64,000 nt of DNA from Lumbricus rubellus. Taxonomy: Eukaryota > Annelida > Clitellata > Crassiclitellata > Lumbricidae. The translations under genes and the position numbers were made by a program. The notes beneath the pieces are model-generated. The model saw only the letters and a list, made by a program, of their open reading frames with translations, was not told where the DNA came from and ran no database searches. Positions 37,864 through 49,820 of the stretch are shown piece after piece (position 1 is the first letter of the stretch; each line of letters begins with the position of its first letter). The stretch is from NCBI GenBank assembly GCA_945859605.1, contig OX243812.1, positions 52,463,342 to 52,527,341 on the forward strand. The letters run 5' to 3'.

Positions 37864-38287
37864 CAGTGGCGGATCCAGAACTCTTCCAGGGGGGGGGCAA
37901 AAATCTTAGAACCTGGGGTGGGACAGGTGAAACAAATTTCGAAATTTGGTTGTTGGTCGAAAATAAATAGGATCAGTCTTTGGCTGAAGTACTTTTCATC
38001 CGTCCCAAAAAAAGTTGATGAGGTTTTTTTTTTTTAGTCCTCTGCCAAATTTTTTTGAGAAAATCATACCATTTCATCCGCCAAAAAGTTGATGACCTTT
38101 TTTACTCCTCCACTTGAAAACCGACTGGGGGCCACGTCCCATGCCATTTTCCGAATAGGGGGGGGGGGGCAATATGCCACTACACCCATATGCATATTGC
38201 TAATTTCATACCAAATGGGGGCCACGTCCCATGGCAGTTTTAAATGGAGGGCCATGGCCGGATTGCCCCCCCCTGGATCCGCCCCTG
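37864..38287. mobile_element. Nested hAT-like MITE in unit 2 of dimer 2
   Basis: Same element and position as in the other units. Confidence 0.85.
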
Positions 38288-38949
38288 GCCATAAGAAGTG
38301 CACATAAAAACACATACAAACAAAAATTAAATTTAAAAAAAAGTTTTAACGGTTTTACATCCAGGAATCCCAGGATCCATAGACCTCTAGGGCCTAGGCG
38401 GCTATAAGACGCTCAATGCCAAGATGGCTCTCTATTAGAGTGTAAGTAAGTAAGGAAGTAAGTATATTCTATAGATTATAAAATTTCAATAGAATTTCAT
38501 CGCTTATAATAAATTTACAATTTGAGAAAAAAATTTTTTTTGCTTTCCGCGCTGTACGCACTTGCGTAAGTGCGTACGCCTAACGGCGCCCCTGTCTGGG
38601 ATCTTTAAACGCATGGAGACGCAAGCACAGTTGTGCCTTCAGATGCGATCTGATGGTTGTGTTGGGTCTGTACCTCGGTCTCTGCATGCAGCTTCCGTCT
38701 GGTGTGTCTGGACACGGTTACCTCATCGATCCACCGTCACGGTCGAGTGAATGGCGTCTTGGATTCCAGAATCCAATCAACTATGACGACAATGCACTCA
38801 ACTGCGGAGGATTCGCCGTATGTATGATTGCAGGACTGTGATTACATACTTGTAAAATATATGGATGGGTGGATGGATTGGTGGATGAATATCTGCATGA
38901 AAAGATGAACAAAGAGATAATGCACACAGCCCGCATAAATAAATATATA

Positions 38950-40342
38950 TATATATTATATACTAGCTGAACCCGGCCACGCGTTGCTGTGGCTGAAAAG
39001 AGGCTCCCCTCCCTTCCCCCTCCCTCTCCCCCTCCCCCTCCCCTCCCCCTCCCCTCCTTCTCCTTCTCCCCCTCCCATCCCTTTCCCTCCTCCCCCTCCG
39101 TCCCCCTCCCCTTCCTTTTCCCCCTTGACCTCCACCTCCCCTCCCCCTCCGCTCTCTTCCCACCGTCTCCCTCCGCTCCTTTCCTCCGTTGCACCGTCCA
39201 TTCCAAGCCCAAAGGCCGCTTTGGGAAAAGGCCTAAAAGCGGCCTCTTTGGTAAATTAATCGCGACTCGCTTATGACGTCACAGCACGCCACCTCATTGA
39301 TGTTTCGTCTGCTGTGTTTGGAGACAGCCTTTCTGAAATCTGGGAACCGTGTGGGACGTGTTGAATTTACAAATGGCGGACGAACGGATTGCAAAGTTCA
39401 CTTTTTGTGGAAACGATTGCGTTTTTTCGGGTGAAAAAATCTTAAAACACGGTGCTATTTGAATGGAAGGTTTTGGTAAATTTTCACAACAATCGGTGCG
39501 TCAGTTTCGGCGTGGTGTTAACAGGAACTATTGGAAAGTTTCATTTTTATTTCTATAGAAGATATATATTATATATATTGCCTTAATGTCAACGAGGATT
39601 TTATAAACGATCTATTTTGAATTCAACTGGTATAGGCTAAGTAAGATGCAGTTGATATTAGTTGAAATAATCCACCTTTATGGAAAACAGACTAATATTA
39701 TGATAAGACGTTTCTGGAACATTACGGTAACGTTTGCAGCTGAACGCTATTATGGAAACGTTTCCCAAACGTTTCGAAAACGTCTGAAGGTTTTATAAAT
39801 TAAAAATTGCCTTAATGTTAACGGGAATTTCTTAAACGAACTATTTTGGCTTCAACTGGTATAGGCTAAGTAAGGTGCAGTTGATATTAGTTGCAACAAT
39901 CCACCTTTATGAAAAATAGACTAATATTATGATAAAACGTTTCTGGAACAGTAGGCTACACTAACGTTTGAAGCCGAACGTTAGCCTATAGGCCTATGGA
40001 AACGTTCCCCAAACGTTTCGAAAACGTCTGAAGTTTTTATAAATTTTGTTCAAACGTTGCTGAAACGTTACCGAAACGTTTGCTAAACCGTGCTAAATTA
40101 AATTGATTTTGTGTTTAAACGTATTTATCTGATAGAAAACGCGGTCAATCTGAGTGCAAATAAATCATGTGTAGCAATGTAGCACCAAGAAAAATTTTGT
40201 GCAAACGTTGTGTCAACGAAAGGGAAACCGTTTTTCTAGTAACGTTTCTGCAACGTTATCCTGACGTATAGAATGTAACGCAAACCATTATCCAACGTTC
40301 CCAACTAAAAACAAACGTTGAAAAAACGTCTGCGTGCTACCT
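38950..40342. mobile_element. Unclassified insertion in intron 1 of gene C, rich in AACGTT
   Basis: The intron matches gene B up to the ATAAATA run and again from CTTCATAGGCCTACAGCG (near 40350), with about 1.4 kb extra between. It starts near TATACTAGCTGAACCCGG, followed by a CTCCCC-rich tract (38999-39180). Two direct copies of a roughly 229-bp segment begin at 39579 and 39808. Many AAACGTTT/AACGTT palindromes follow up to 40325. No coding frame is seen and I cannot assign a class. Confidence 0.55.
38999..39180. repeat. CTCCCC-rich pyrimidine tract
   Basis: Tandem CTCCCC/CTCCTT units. The Pro/Ser-rich and Gly/Glu-rich open frames here are artefacts. Confidence 0.9.
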
Positions 40343-41080
40343 GGGTATGCTTCATAGGCCTACAGCGATAGCCTACATATATGCATAATTTTTATTATTC
40401 ATAAAAGTATGTGAGTAAATGCATGGGCTTACATAGGCCTACGTACAATCGTACATGCGCACAAATAATATGAGATTAGCACATCTGCACAATTGTAGGA
40501 GTACGTAGGCCTATTATAATGTGCAAATGTGCCATGCTGCGCATAGGCCTATGTCATGCATATACAATCACACACATAATATTATTCTTCGTGCAAACGT
40601 AAGCTTATACATGCAATCGCAAATGTATGTTGTGTACATGCATGTACACAAGTAGGCCTAATTATCAAAATAATGACTCTGATTAAATTGTGTGTTGATG
40701 ACATATCGATTTCTGGATCGATCGATCAACTTACGCATCATATTGATTTCAGACACAGTGGGAACAGAACGGCGGCAAATGCGGGGTCTGTGGAGATCCG
40801 TGGGATGTTGCGCCCAGTGATACCGCTCTAAAATTTAAGAAAAGCCAAGATGTGGCCTTTAAAAAAGCCAAGAAAAGCCAAGTTAATGATTATGTACTAA
40901 AATGGATTGTAGGACATTATCCCCCCCGGACATTATCCCCCCCCCGGACATAATCCCCCCCGGACAAAAGCCCCCCGGACATTATCCCCCCGATTTTACC
41001 TAGGACATTATCCCCCCCGGACAAAATCCCCCTCTGTGCAATTACTCTGTTTCGTCATGTAGTTTATAAAACCTGATTAC

Positions 41081-43101
41081 CAGCGGCGCCGCCAGGATTT
41101 TATTTCTGTACGCACAACTTGCACGAGCTTATATTCAGGGGCGGATCCAGGATTTCTGGTTAGGGGGGGGGGGCGTAAATACTAGGGCCTACCAATTCAA
41201 TTCCATATAACATATACAGTGCTTAAAGTGTAAGAAAGTGCCCGGACGCTGTATTGTAGGCCTAATTGGTCGTCAGTGGCGGCGCCGAAGGCGGGAAGTT
41301 GTGAGTGCCGAAGGCACGAAGCCCATCCCGACTAGGGGGGTTTGGGGGAGCGTCGTAAGCTCCCCCAGCGGGGTCTGGGGCGGAGCCCCAGCGACCAGCG
41401 CATTTTTGGCTGTTTCGACCTTAAATGGAGCCATTTTTAGACTCTTGTTTGCCAGCTATTTGTGAACGACAAAGTCGCAAAATTTTAAAGAGTAAGTCAT
41501 TTTTCAGTGTCGCAAGCTACCAGGATAACAATAAAAATCAAAATGTTATTGTAAAAGAGAAAAGTTTTGTCTTTACAGTAAGCTCTCCCAGCGGGGCCTG
41601 GGGGCGGAGACCCAGCGACCAGCGCATTTTTGGCTGTGTCGACCTCAAATGGAGCCATTTTAAGGCAGTCATGTTGAACCTATATAATATATCTTTCTTT
41701 GGGCGCATAACGTATAGGTAGGATATAGGATTCTCTCGGGGTAATATGGAAATTCAAACTGTCACCCAATAAATTTAGACCATGTGACAATTATATAAAA
41801 GTTTGCGCCCCTAGAAAAATTCCTGCGGACGCCCTTGCTAAGGGCTTCAAATTATTACCCCCTCCTAAACGTTACCCCCTCTGCAAACTGTAATTTGCAT
41901 AAATAGTCGCATTTATTGGACTAAAAATATCAGAAAAATAATCCCGCTTTTTGTTTTGGTCTGAAGATTTTCATCCGTTATCCCACTTCGTGGTTTGGTA
42001 TGTTATGAATATTTTCATCTCTAACTAAAATACTAATTCGCCGCTGAAGTTACATGGAGAAATGGCTTCGAGGCTATTATTTTTTCCGAGTAAAATATTG
42101 ATTACAAACCACAGTGGGATGACGGATAAATCTATGCAAATCTAGTGTCCGGGGGTAATCTGAAACCGGTTACGGTACAAGTTGCCGGGGGGTGATGTTT
42201 AGGAGGTGCAATTTGATACCTTTAGATCGGCATATTGCTATGCTATCGTCGCCTTGAAGCCAGAATTTTCCAGGTTCGAATCCACCTCGCCGCGTAAGGA
42301 CCTTGGGCAAGTCCTTCACTCACAATTGCTCAGCGCTTCGGCCGGAGTAGAGAGCTTGAAGGGGCGCTATAACCAGTGGCGGATCCAGAACTCTTCCAGG
42401 GGGGGGGCAAAAATCTTAGAACCTGGGGTGGGACAGGTGAAACAAATTTCGAAATTTGGTTGTTGGTCGAAAATAAATAGGATCAGTCTTTGGCTGAAGT
42501 ACTTTTCATCCGTCCCAAAAAAAGTTGATGAGGTTTTTTTTTTTAGTCCTCTGCCAAATTTTTTTGAGAAAATCATACCATTTCATCCGCCAAAAAGTTG
42601 ATGACCTTTTTTACTCCTCCACTTGAAAACCGACTGGGGGCCACGTCCCATGCCATTTTCCGAATAGGGGGGGGGGGCAATATGCCACTACACCCATATG
42701 CATATTGCTAATTTCATACCAAATGGGGGCCACGTCCCATGGCAGTTTTAAATGGAGGGCCATGGCCGGATTGCCCCCCCTGGATCCGCCCCTGGCCATA
42801 AGAAGTGCACATAAAAACACATACAAACAAAAATTAAATTTAAAAAAAAGTTTTAACGGTTTTACATCCAGGAATCCCAGGATCCATAGACCTCTAGGGC
42901 CTAGGCGGCTATAAGACGCTCAATGCCAAGATGGCTCTCTATTAGAGTGTAAGTAAGTAAGGAAGTAAGTATATTCTATAGATTATAAAATTTCAATAGA
43001 ATTTCATCGCTTATAATAAATTTACAATTTGAGAAAAAAATTTTTTTTGCTTTCCGCGCTGTACGCACTTGCGTAAGTGCGTACGCCTAACGGCGCCCCT
43101 G
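41081..43101. mobile_element. hAT-like element, monomer form (2021 bp)
   Basis: Same ends, head and body as dimers 1 and 2 but with a single unit. CTGATTAC is duplicated exactly (41073-41080 and 43102-43109). It contains the SINE fragment, the nested MITE (42374-42794) and the 3' hairpin. It shows what the unrearranged family member looks like. Confidence 0.92.
42374..42794. mobile_element. Nested hAT-like MITE in the monomer
   Basis: CAGTGGCGGATCCAG-type ends, same position as in the other units. Confidence 0.85.
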
Positions 43102-43518
43102 CTGATTACCCTGGTTTTGATCGCTGTGTCAACTTATTATTACCGTCACCGATAAGACTTAGGCTGCTAGTACTGCCATTCAGATGCAAACTAGAGGCTT
43201 GTTAGCGTCATTTAGTTATTCATTTCTGGCACAAGGAGTTGTTAGTGTCAATTAATTAGGCAAATGAGACTTGCAATGTTCTTAACACATCCACATTCCC
43301 ATGAACTACATCTGCCATGAACATTAATTTTGATGACTAGTGTAATAAATTAGTAATAGCCTATATTCTTAAGGGTATATTTAGACCTGTATAGTCTTAA
43401 GTTAGGCCTACCCTAACATATATAGGTTAAACCGTAGTTTACGTTGTTTAATTATGTGGCCAAAAAGTGACGTTGTTAAATTATTTGCATGTGTATAAAT
43501 GATATACAAGTAATTTCT

Positions 43519-44215
43519 GGTGTCACGACAACTGGTTCACAGACAACTGGTTCAACGACAACTGGTTCACGACAACTGGTTCACGACCAAATATTCACGG
43601 CCATTTTTTTAGGTTCCACGACAACTGGTTCACCGACAACTGGTTCAACGACAACTGGTTCACGGACAATTCGTTCACCGACAGCTGGTTCACGGCAAAT
43701 GTTACACGACAATATTAGGCCTACTGGAGCTGGATTGATGAAAATATTCTTGCTCAAACTGGAGCTGGATTGATGAAAATATTCATGCTTAAACTGGAGC
43801 TGAATTGGTGAAAATGTTCTTGTTTAAATTGGAACTGGATTGATAAAAACGCCGGTGAAATGGAAGCTGGATAATGGTATTTTTATATCCGAAGTAGAGG
43901 CTGGATTAATGAATAGAATTCTTGATAAATGGAAGCTGGATGGATGATTATCGTTCATGTATTTCAACATGCATCCAGCTTCCATTTCTCAAGCCCTTTA
44001 TAATTAATCCGGCTTCCATTTCTCAATAGTAATTTTTGTCAATCCAGCTTCTATTTCACCTATATGGAACCTTCATCCATTTTAGATTCACCATTTGCCG
44101 GTGAGCCAATAATATTGTCGTGTACCAATGGTCGTGAACCAGTTGTCGGTGAACGAATTGTCCGTGGACCAATTGTCGTTGAACCAGTTGTCTGTGAACC
44201 AGTTGTCGTGGAACC
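43519..44215. mobile_element. Foldback-like element FB4 with ACAACTGGTTCACG arms
   Basis: It begins GGTGTCACGACAACTGG and ends CAGTTGTCGTGGAACC. Both arms are tandem arrays of a 14-15 bp ACAACTGGTTCAC(C/G)G unit, inverted to each other. GTAATTTCT is duplicated exactly on both sides (43510-43518 and 44216-44224). The interior has GGAGCTGGATTGATGAAAAT repeats and their inverse, shared with FB2. Confidence 0.85.
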
Positions 44216-46071
44216 GTAATTTCTGGATCGCCAGGTTCAATCCAGCTTCCATTTCAACTATAAATATGCCTTTATCCAGCTTCCATTTCAGGTATAAAAT
44301 GCCTTTATCCCGGTTCTACTTTTCAAGCGTTTTTCATCAATCCAGCTTCATTTTCTGCAGAATGACTACACTAACCCTAAAACTAACCCTAACTGACCCT
44401 CACGACGCCTAACCTGAGCCCTAACCGACCCTCATGCGTAAAATCCCGCTTCTATTTCGTCACTAAATATTTGTCATCGAATGTAAGAAATTGGTTGTCG
44501 GATAAAAAAGTACCGTTTTTTCGTCAATCCAGCGTCCATCTTCTCGCGTTTTCGTTTTATATTGCTACTTCCGGTTGCGAATGTTCAGAAATTGGAATAG
44601 CGCGTTTTATGGCGCGTTACATTCATGATTTTAGGCGTTTAATAATTAAACAACGTAAAGTACGGGATATCGATAATGAAAATAATTAAACAACGTAAAC
44701 TACGGTTTAACTCATATATATTCTTGTAGATTTTTATGCGTAATTTTCATGTATAATATACGATTATAAACCTGAACTATTCTAACAATTTCAACTGTGA
44801 TGTCTAAATGTATGGATATTCACCTTAACATAGGCCTATTCTTATATTTTTGCATCATTTTAGGTGATGGTATCATAGACCGGGGGGATAATGTCCTACC
44901 TCAAGGGGGATAATGTCCGGGGGGGATAATGTCCGGGGGGGATAATGTCCGTTTCCCACTAAAATGACACCTATTTTCATTTCAACAGAAGCTATTTTTG
45001 TCCGATAAATTGTGATGTTTATGAAATTACGCATAGGCCCCTAATTAATTCTGAAATTAATGTATGTTAAATTGTTAATAATAAATCATTAATTATTTAT
45101 ATTTATATAAATAACCTAATAATAATAATTTATATAAATAATGTAATTTATATAACCAATTATTGGTTCCATAACTTCCGTTCTCTGATTTTCTAACATA
45201 CTAACCAGATTTTGGAACATAGTGCGCTAGTATTATCCAAAGATATTAGAGTCTTTAGACTCTAAAGACTCTAATATCTTTGATTTGTCTTTATCAAGTT
45301 ATTTGCGATTTTGCGCGGAATCTCGCGAAATTGCACGTGACGTCACAAATAACTAATAGGGCCTATGCAGAGAGCAAACAGTTCAGAGAATAATAATAAG
45401 TCGGATGAATACTAGTCAGCAGATGGAGCCATGGTTATACTACTGCTAAGATTATTGTTATTTAGTGGATTATTGCTTAAATTATTGTTATTTAGTGGAT
45501 TATTGCTAAAATTATTGCTATTTAGTGGGCAGAAAAAAAGCCAAGTAAAAAAGCCAAGGTCCTTTGAAAAAAAGCCAATATCCCAAGATACGATTGAAAA
45601 AGCCAAGATCTTGGGAAAAAAGCCAAGCAGCGGTATCACTGGTTGCGCCACCCAGACCGAACGAGGTTGGCGGGACGTACGGCAACGGAATCATAGTGCG
45701 CAAGTACTCCGTTGGACAGGTGATCGATGTGAGCATCACGATAACTGCCACGCACTTGGGGTGGTTTGAGTTTCGCCTGTGCTGTGGGGAAGAATCTGTT
45801 GATGCTCCAACAACCCAGGAATGCCTTGACGCCAATCTGCTGGAGGTGATTGATGGCATTACGAGCACAAGGTACCAAATGCCGTCGGATGCAACCCCAG
45901 GATCCTACACGGTTAAGGTCAAGCTACCGGACGGTCTTGTGTCTCCTCATTGCGTTCTGAACTGGAAATGGCATGTCGGTAGGTTTAGAAAAAGCGATAT
46001 GTTAATTACTCAAACTCTATCTTTCAAATTTCAGACTCAAATTTCTAAATGTTTTGTTCCTTGAACACCTA

Positions 46072-47080
46072 CAGGGTGGGCCAAAAAAAGTGAGAACACC
46101 TTGTATAATGCGAGTTATTTACAAACATAATTCAATTAATTATATTGTTTTCATATATTTTTGTTTGCCAAGTATTTAGCTAATCAGAAATCATGTTCAA
46201 TGTGTCCTCCTTGCTTCTCAACGAGTTTTTATAAGCGTCGACGCCACTCGGTTTTATGCTACTGCATGTCAATGAAACGCTGTCCCAGATTTCTTCATTC
46301 TTCGAAGTTCGATTATTGCCAACTTGAGCTGCTCAACTGTTGTAAATTTTCGCCGAAGGTAGACTTTTTCTTGCAAAGCACCCCATATATATGGCATAAT
46401 CTACTGTGTTTAAATCACAACTGTTCGGTGGCCACATGTCTGGCTCGATGAAGTTAACATTCTCCTGCCAAAGAAAGTTGATTGTATTTCTCGCTGTATG
46501 AGATGGAGCTCCATCTTGCTGCTGTAATGTGAAGTTATGGCGATCACATATCGCCTTGTCTCAGAACATGTCCACAATAGTATTCACTGTTTACTCTGGC
46601 GGCTGGTTCAACGAACACAATATTAGTTTACCCATTCGAGACACACCAACTGATATAAAAGATACCGCGCGGCTGAAATGGTCATGTTCTCGTATGAGTC
46701 GACTTTCCTGAACTACATGTTTTCTTTGTTTCAATGGAATAAACAGTTAACTGGAGTGGGGTCGGTGAATGTCTTTTCGTCTGTAAACCAGATGCTTCGA
46801 TCGTACACTTCTCTCATTAGGAAACCGCTCAAGTAGCTGCCGACTGCGTTGCAAGCGTTTCAAAGTGACATTTTCATTGAGCTTCTGCCCGATTACACGC
46901 TTGTACGTTTTGAGTTGTAAATTTTGCGTTAAAATGCGTCGAAATAGAGACATCATATAGCTAAATAGGTAAGTAAGTGAATGAGCAAACAATTTAAGCT
47001 ATTTTGGATACAGTGAAACAAGTTTTGATGCAATTATACTACTTTTTACGCGGTGTTCTCACTTTTTTTGGCCCACCCTG
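46072..47080 (-). mobile_element. mariner/Tc1-like transposon copy 2 (1009 bp, decayed) in intron 2 of gene C
   Basis: Ends CAGGGTGGGCCAAAAAAAGT are inverted and flanked by TA. It is the reverse orientation of 22521-23529 and exactly the same length. The transposase remnant is on the - strand and disrupted. Gene B's intron 2 has no copy. Confidence 0.87.
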
Positions 47081-47876
47081 TATAGGCCTAGCTAAACAAC
47101 ATCATTACTAGGCCCTAGAGCGGCTTTCCAATTTTGGTAATTTATTAGCTATTGCTTGGTTTGTGCACCGTCTGTTATGATAATTGTATCCTGGTCAGCA
47201 ATTCAGGACCGCCTTAGGCAACATGGATAAGTTCCAGTTCTGCGGTCAGCTTACATATATATATAGGCCATTAGGCCTACACTCACGTCTGCAGTTATTC
47301 GTAAAAATAGCGAGCAGCAGCAAAACTGAGCTGCTGAACTCGACATAAAAAATTTATTATTGTAGCCTAATTATATTTATTGAAATCTTAAAACACTCAT
47401 TTCTATGAACATTGAAATAAATTAAATAATTGAGCAATTTTGATAAAATGACATCTTAAAAATGGTACCATTACACTGTGGAACTCAAAAAGACATTATT
47501 TTGTAATTAGGCTACAGCCTATAATTATTTATTGAAGTCTTAGGCCATTGGAATTCAGTCTCTTTACATACACAATGGCTCATCTAACTCCAAGCGACTT
47601 TGGCTCCTATAGCTATGCAGGTCCGTGCAGGCCGACAGTGGGACTGATGTCGGGCATTGTGACAATACTAAAGAAATCACTAATAATTAATTATAGGCGA
47701 CTGCTCAGAAAAATAGCAATGAAGCTGTCGTTTCAATTGTTCAGGCCTGTTCTGTTGTTAATGTTGTAGGAAACAGTTGGGGCGTCGAGTCAGACGGCGT
47801 CGGATGTGTTGGCTGCGGACCCCAAGAAGAGTTCATCAACTGCGCCGATATCAGCATCTCAGACAGTGCTGTCTAA

Positions 47877-49820
47877 CATCCCCCCCACTCCCTGCCCTCC
47901 TGGAATGGACGCTGCCTCCATTCTTGCCAACTGTAAATGAATATACATGAACATTGAACATAGCCTATAGTCCATAAAAAAGTTATTACATGCCAAAAAT
48001 TAAGTAACTTAATTATAAAATAAATATCCAGTAATTCATATACATTGTTTCTGCAATTTACTGGTTTGATGGCATAATTTAACTTTTGTTTTTACGATTT
48101 ATTGGTTTGATGGCATAATTTTTATTTTGCATTCCAGCAAATTGGCAGCAGTGATAGTTTAGTGAATGAAGAAGAGCTTCATTGATTTTAATCCAATTTA
48201 GTGGACTGTAGATCTAAATTTCTCATTGCCATGTCGTAACCTCTGTTGGATGTTTGGCTTAGGCGCCAACAGGAATGTTTGGAAGGGGAGGGCCAAATTC
48301 TTCTGCTCAAGTATTTAAATCAGGGTGCAAAACAGTGCATATTGAAAGCACGGATTTCAGTCTCTTTACATACAGATCAATAAATCCTTCAATCACAATA
48401 ATAGCTCATCACTGTTGATCGATGTTTGACTTATGCTCAATACATAATTTAATAACCTGATTAGATTCTTTCTTAGCAATCTGAGCAAAGCAACAAGTCA
48501 CGTAGGAGAAAAATTGACCAATGTTGGCCCACATTCAGTGGTTAAAGTGGTTTGGGTGAGCAGTGGGAACGCTGATGAAGTTTTATTGGGAACGCCCATG
48601 TTTCAAGGGGGTTCCATGCATGTGGTGAGCAGTGGGAACGCAAGCCAAGAAATTCGAGAGCAGTGGAGCGCCGTTCCCACCCACTTTAAACCCTGCCTAT
48701 GTTTCAGAAGCACTTCCAATGGATGCTTCTGAAAGATTCTTGTTGTGAGATGCGCTTTTTAAATGGCCAGAAACAATACACACAACATAATTATTAGTCC
48801 AACACGCGTGCATTTTGGCTATGGAAACCAACACGACTGTAGAATATCACTTTGACATAATATTGCAGAGAGATTAAAACCATAGAAACACGGGTGAAGC
48901 CGGAGCATCGTAACACCTCGCTTCATCTGCAAAGTTCCAGCGCAGAAAGACTGAACAACCTGAAATCATTTTCCCGCTAGTTACCAGCACAGGTCAACTA
49001 CGGACAGACAGCAGAAACCTACGCTGAATAACCCAAGATCCCACTGGTGTAATTGACAGTATCCGAAAAATTTATATAGCACATTTACACCACTTTCATT
49101 TAATTATTATGAACCGGTTGCACAAAGCTTCCATCAATAACTAGATTTCTTCAGATTCTTTAATAAACAACACTGTCAAACTTATCATAATCAGTAGCAA
49201 ATAAAAGATAACGCAGAGCCATGTTTATTCTCATGCATTAGTAATTCAAAGTTATGCTGAAATGAAACCCAAAAACATTCCCATTGTGTGAACAGAATAT
49301 TGTTTCAGACAAGGCACCAGGATTCGAAACAAGAACACACATGCCACCAATAGCACATGTCACCACTGGTCAGGTCACCACAAGTAATATTATGTTAGTC
49401 CAGTAACATGTCATCACTACCAGTATAACAGTTACACCTAGGGACAGTAATAACAGAACCTGCTATCTGAACCATGATGAAAACATTGAGTTTTAAATTG
49501 CAGCCTAGTTTTAAGAACAAAATGCCAAGCTTTATTCTTGTACTAATGATATTTATTTTTAAAAACTACTTAATTCCACAACTTTAAGGCATCAACTGGC
49601 AGAACTAGCAACTGCGCATGCACTCCTGTCATCCTACCATCCTCAATGATTGAAGCATAATGGCTGCACTAATAGGCTAACACTAAACCAATTATCCAGC
49701 AGGCCACCACACAAATTCTATTCTAACACATGACCAATGACCATATCAAAATGCGTTGAATAGTCTGTCCAAGTTACCCCAAGTTGTTAGCGTAATTAAG
49801 TAGTGACTTAAATAATTGAC
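47877..49820 (+). other. 3' UTR and duplicated flank of gene C
   Basis: An AATAAA at 48019-48024 may be the poly(A) signal. The DNA matches 16064-23810 without the insertions found there, so it serves as an empty-site reference. A short MITE is at 48536-48695. No other gene is seen. Confidence 0.55.
48536..48695. mobile_element. Short hAT-like MITE (160 bp)
   Basis: Ends are CAGTGGTTAAAGTGG and, inverted, CAGGGTTTAAAGTGGG. GGTGAGCAGTGGGAACGC occurs twice inside. The flanks CCCACATT and CCTATGTT match at 5 of 8 bases only. Confidence 0.55.

Larger units (their letters stand above)
34851..38594. mobile_element. hAT-like composite element, dimer 2 (3744 bp), in exon 1 of gene C
   Basis: Ends are as in dimer 1 (CAGCGGCGCCGCC and, inverted, CAGGGGCGCCGTTAGG). 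TCTTGGAT (34843-34850) and TCTGGGAT (38595-38602) form a 7-of-8 duplication of coding sequence. Units are 35156-36876 and 36877-38594 after a 5' head. The unit junction (GCGCCCCTG joined to CCCAGCGACC) is the same as in dimer 1, so the dimer moved as one piece. Confidence 0.9.
40905..44957. mobile_element. Foldback-like element FB3 with CATTATCCCCC arms
   Basis: The left arm (about 40912-41032) is a tandem array of CCCCCCGGACATTAT units. The right arm (about 44879-44951) is the inverse, GGGGGGATAATGTCC. ACTAAAATG lies on both sides (40896-40904 and 44958-44966), a perfect 9-bp duplication. It contains an hAT monomer (41081-43101) and foldback FB4 (43519-44215); without them about 1.3 kb remains. 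Confidence 0.8.
40815..45641. mobile_element. hAT-like element in exon 2 of gene C, host of a nested stack (4827 bp)
   Basis: CAGTGATACCGCT and AGCGGTATCACTG are perfect inverted ends. GTTGCGCC is duplicated exactly (40807-40814 and 45642-45649) and is coding sequence. Subterminal AAAAGCCAAG repeats lie at both ends (40837-40882 and 45532-45628). Without the inner insertion (40905-44957) the element is about 0.77 kb and non-autonomous. Confidence 0.9.
34835..47876 (+). pseudogene. AA15-type LPMO gene C, exons 1 and 2 interrupted by transposons
   Basis: Host exon pieces are 34835-34850 plus 38603-38817 (exon 1), 40753-40814 plus 45650-45978 (exon 2) and 47770-47876 (exon 3). Their host-only lengths (231, 391 and 107 bp) are exactly those of gene B. 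Splice sites are kept and no substitution breaks the frame. The encoded parts carry [25 protein letters not shown] and end DISISDSAV. Exon 1 is split after codon 5 by a 3744-bp hAT dimer, and exon 2 after 62 bp by a 4827-bp nested stack; both have 8-bp duplications. A mariner sits in intron 2. The gene would have been a secreted copper-dependent polysaccharide oxidase like B. It is probably dead now, and recently so, unless the insertions are spliced out or polymorphic. Confidence 0.88.

Noticed and set aside
38781..39276. Gly/Glu-rich and Pro-rich frames
   Set aside because: They derive from the CTCCCC tract inside an intronic insertion.
44369..44430. Telomere-like CTAACCCTAA repeats
   Set aside because: Only a few degenerate units occur inside a transposon stack; not an array long enough for a telomere or a clear fusion site.
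46161..46711. + strand open frames inside mariner copy 2
   Set aside because: They are antisense to the transposase remnant.
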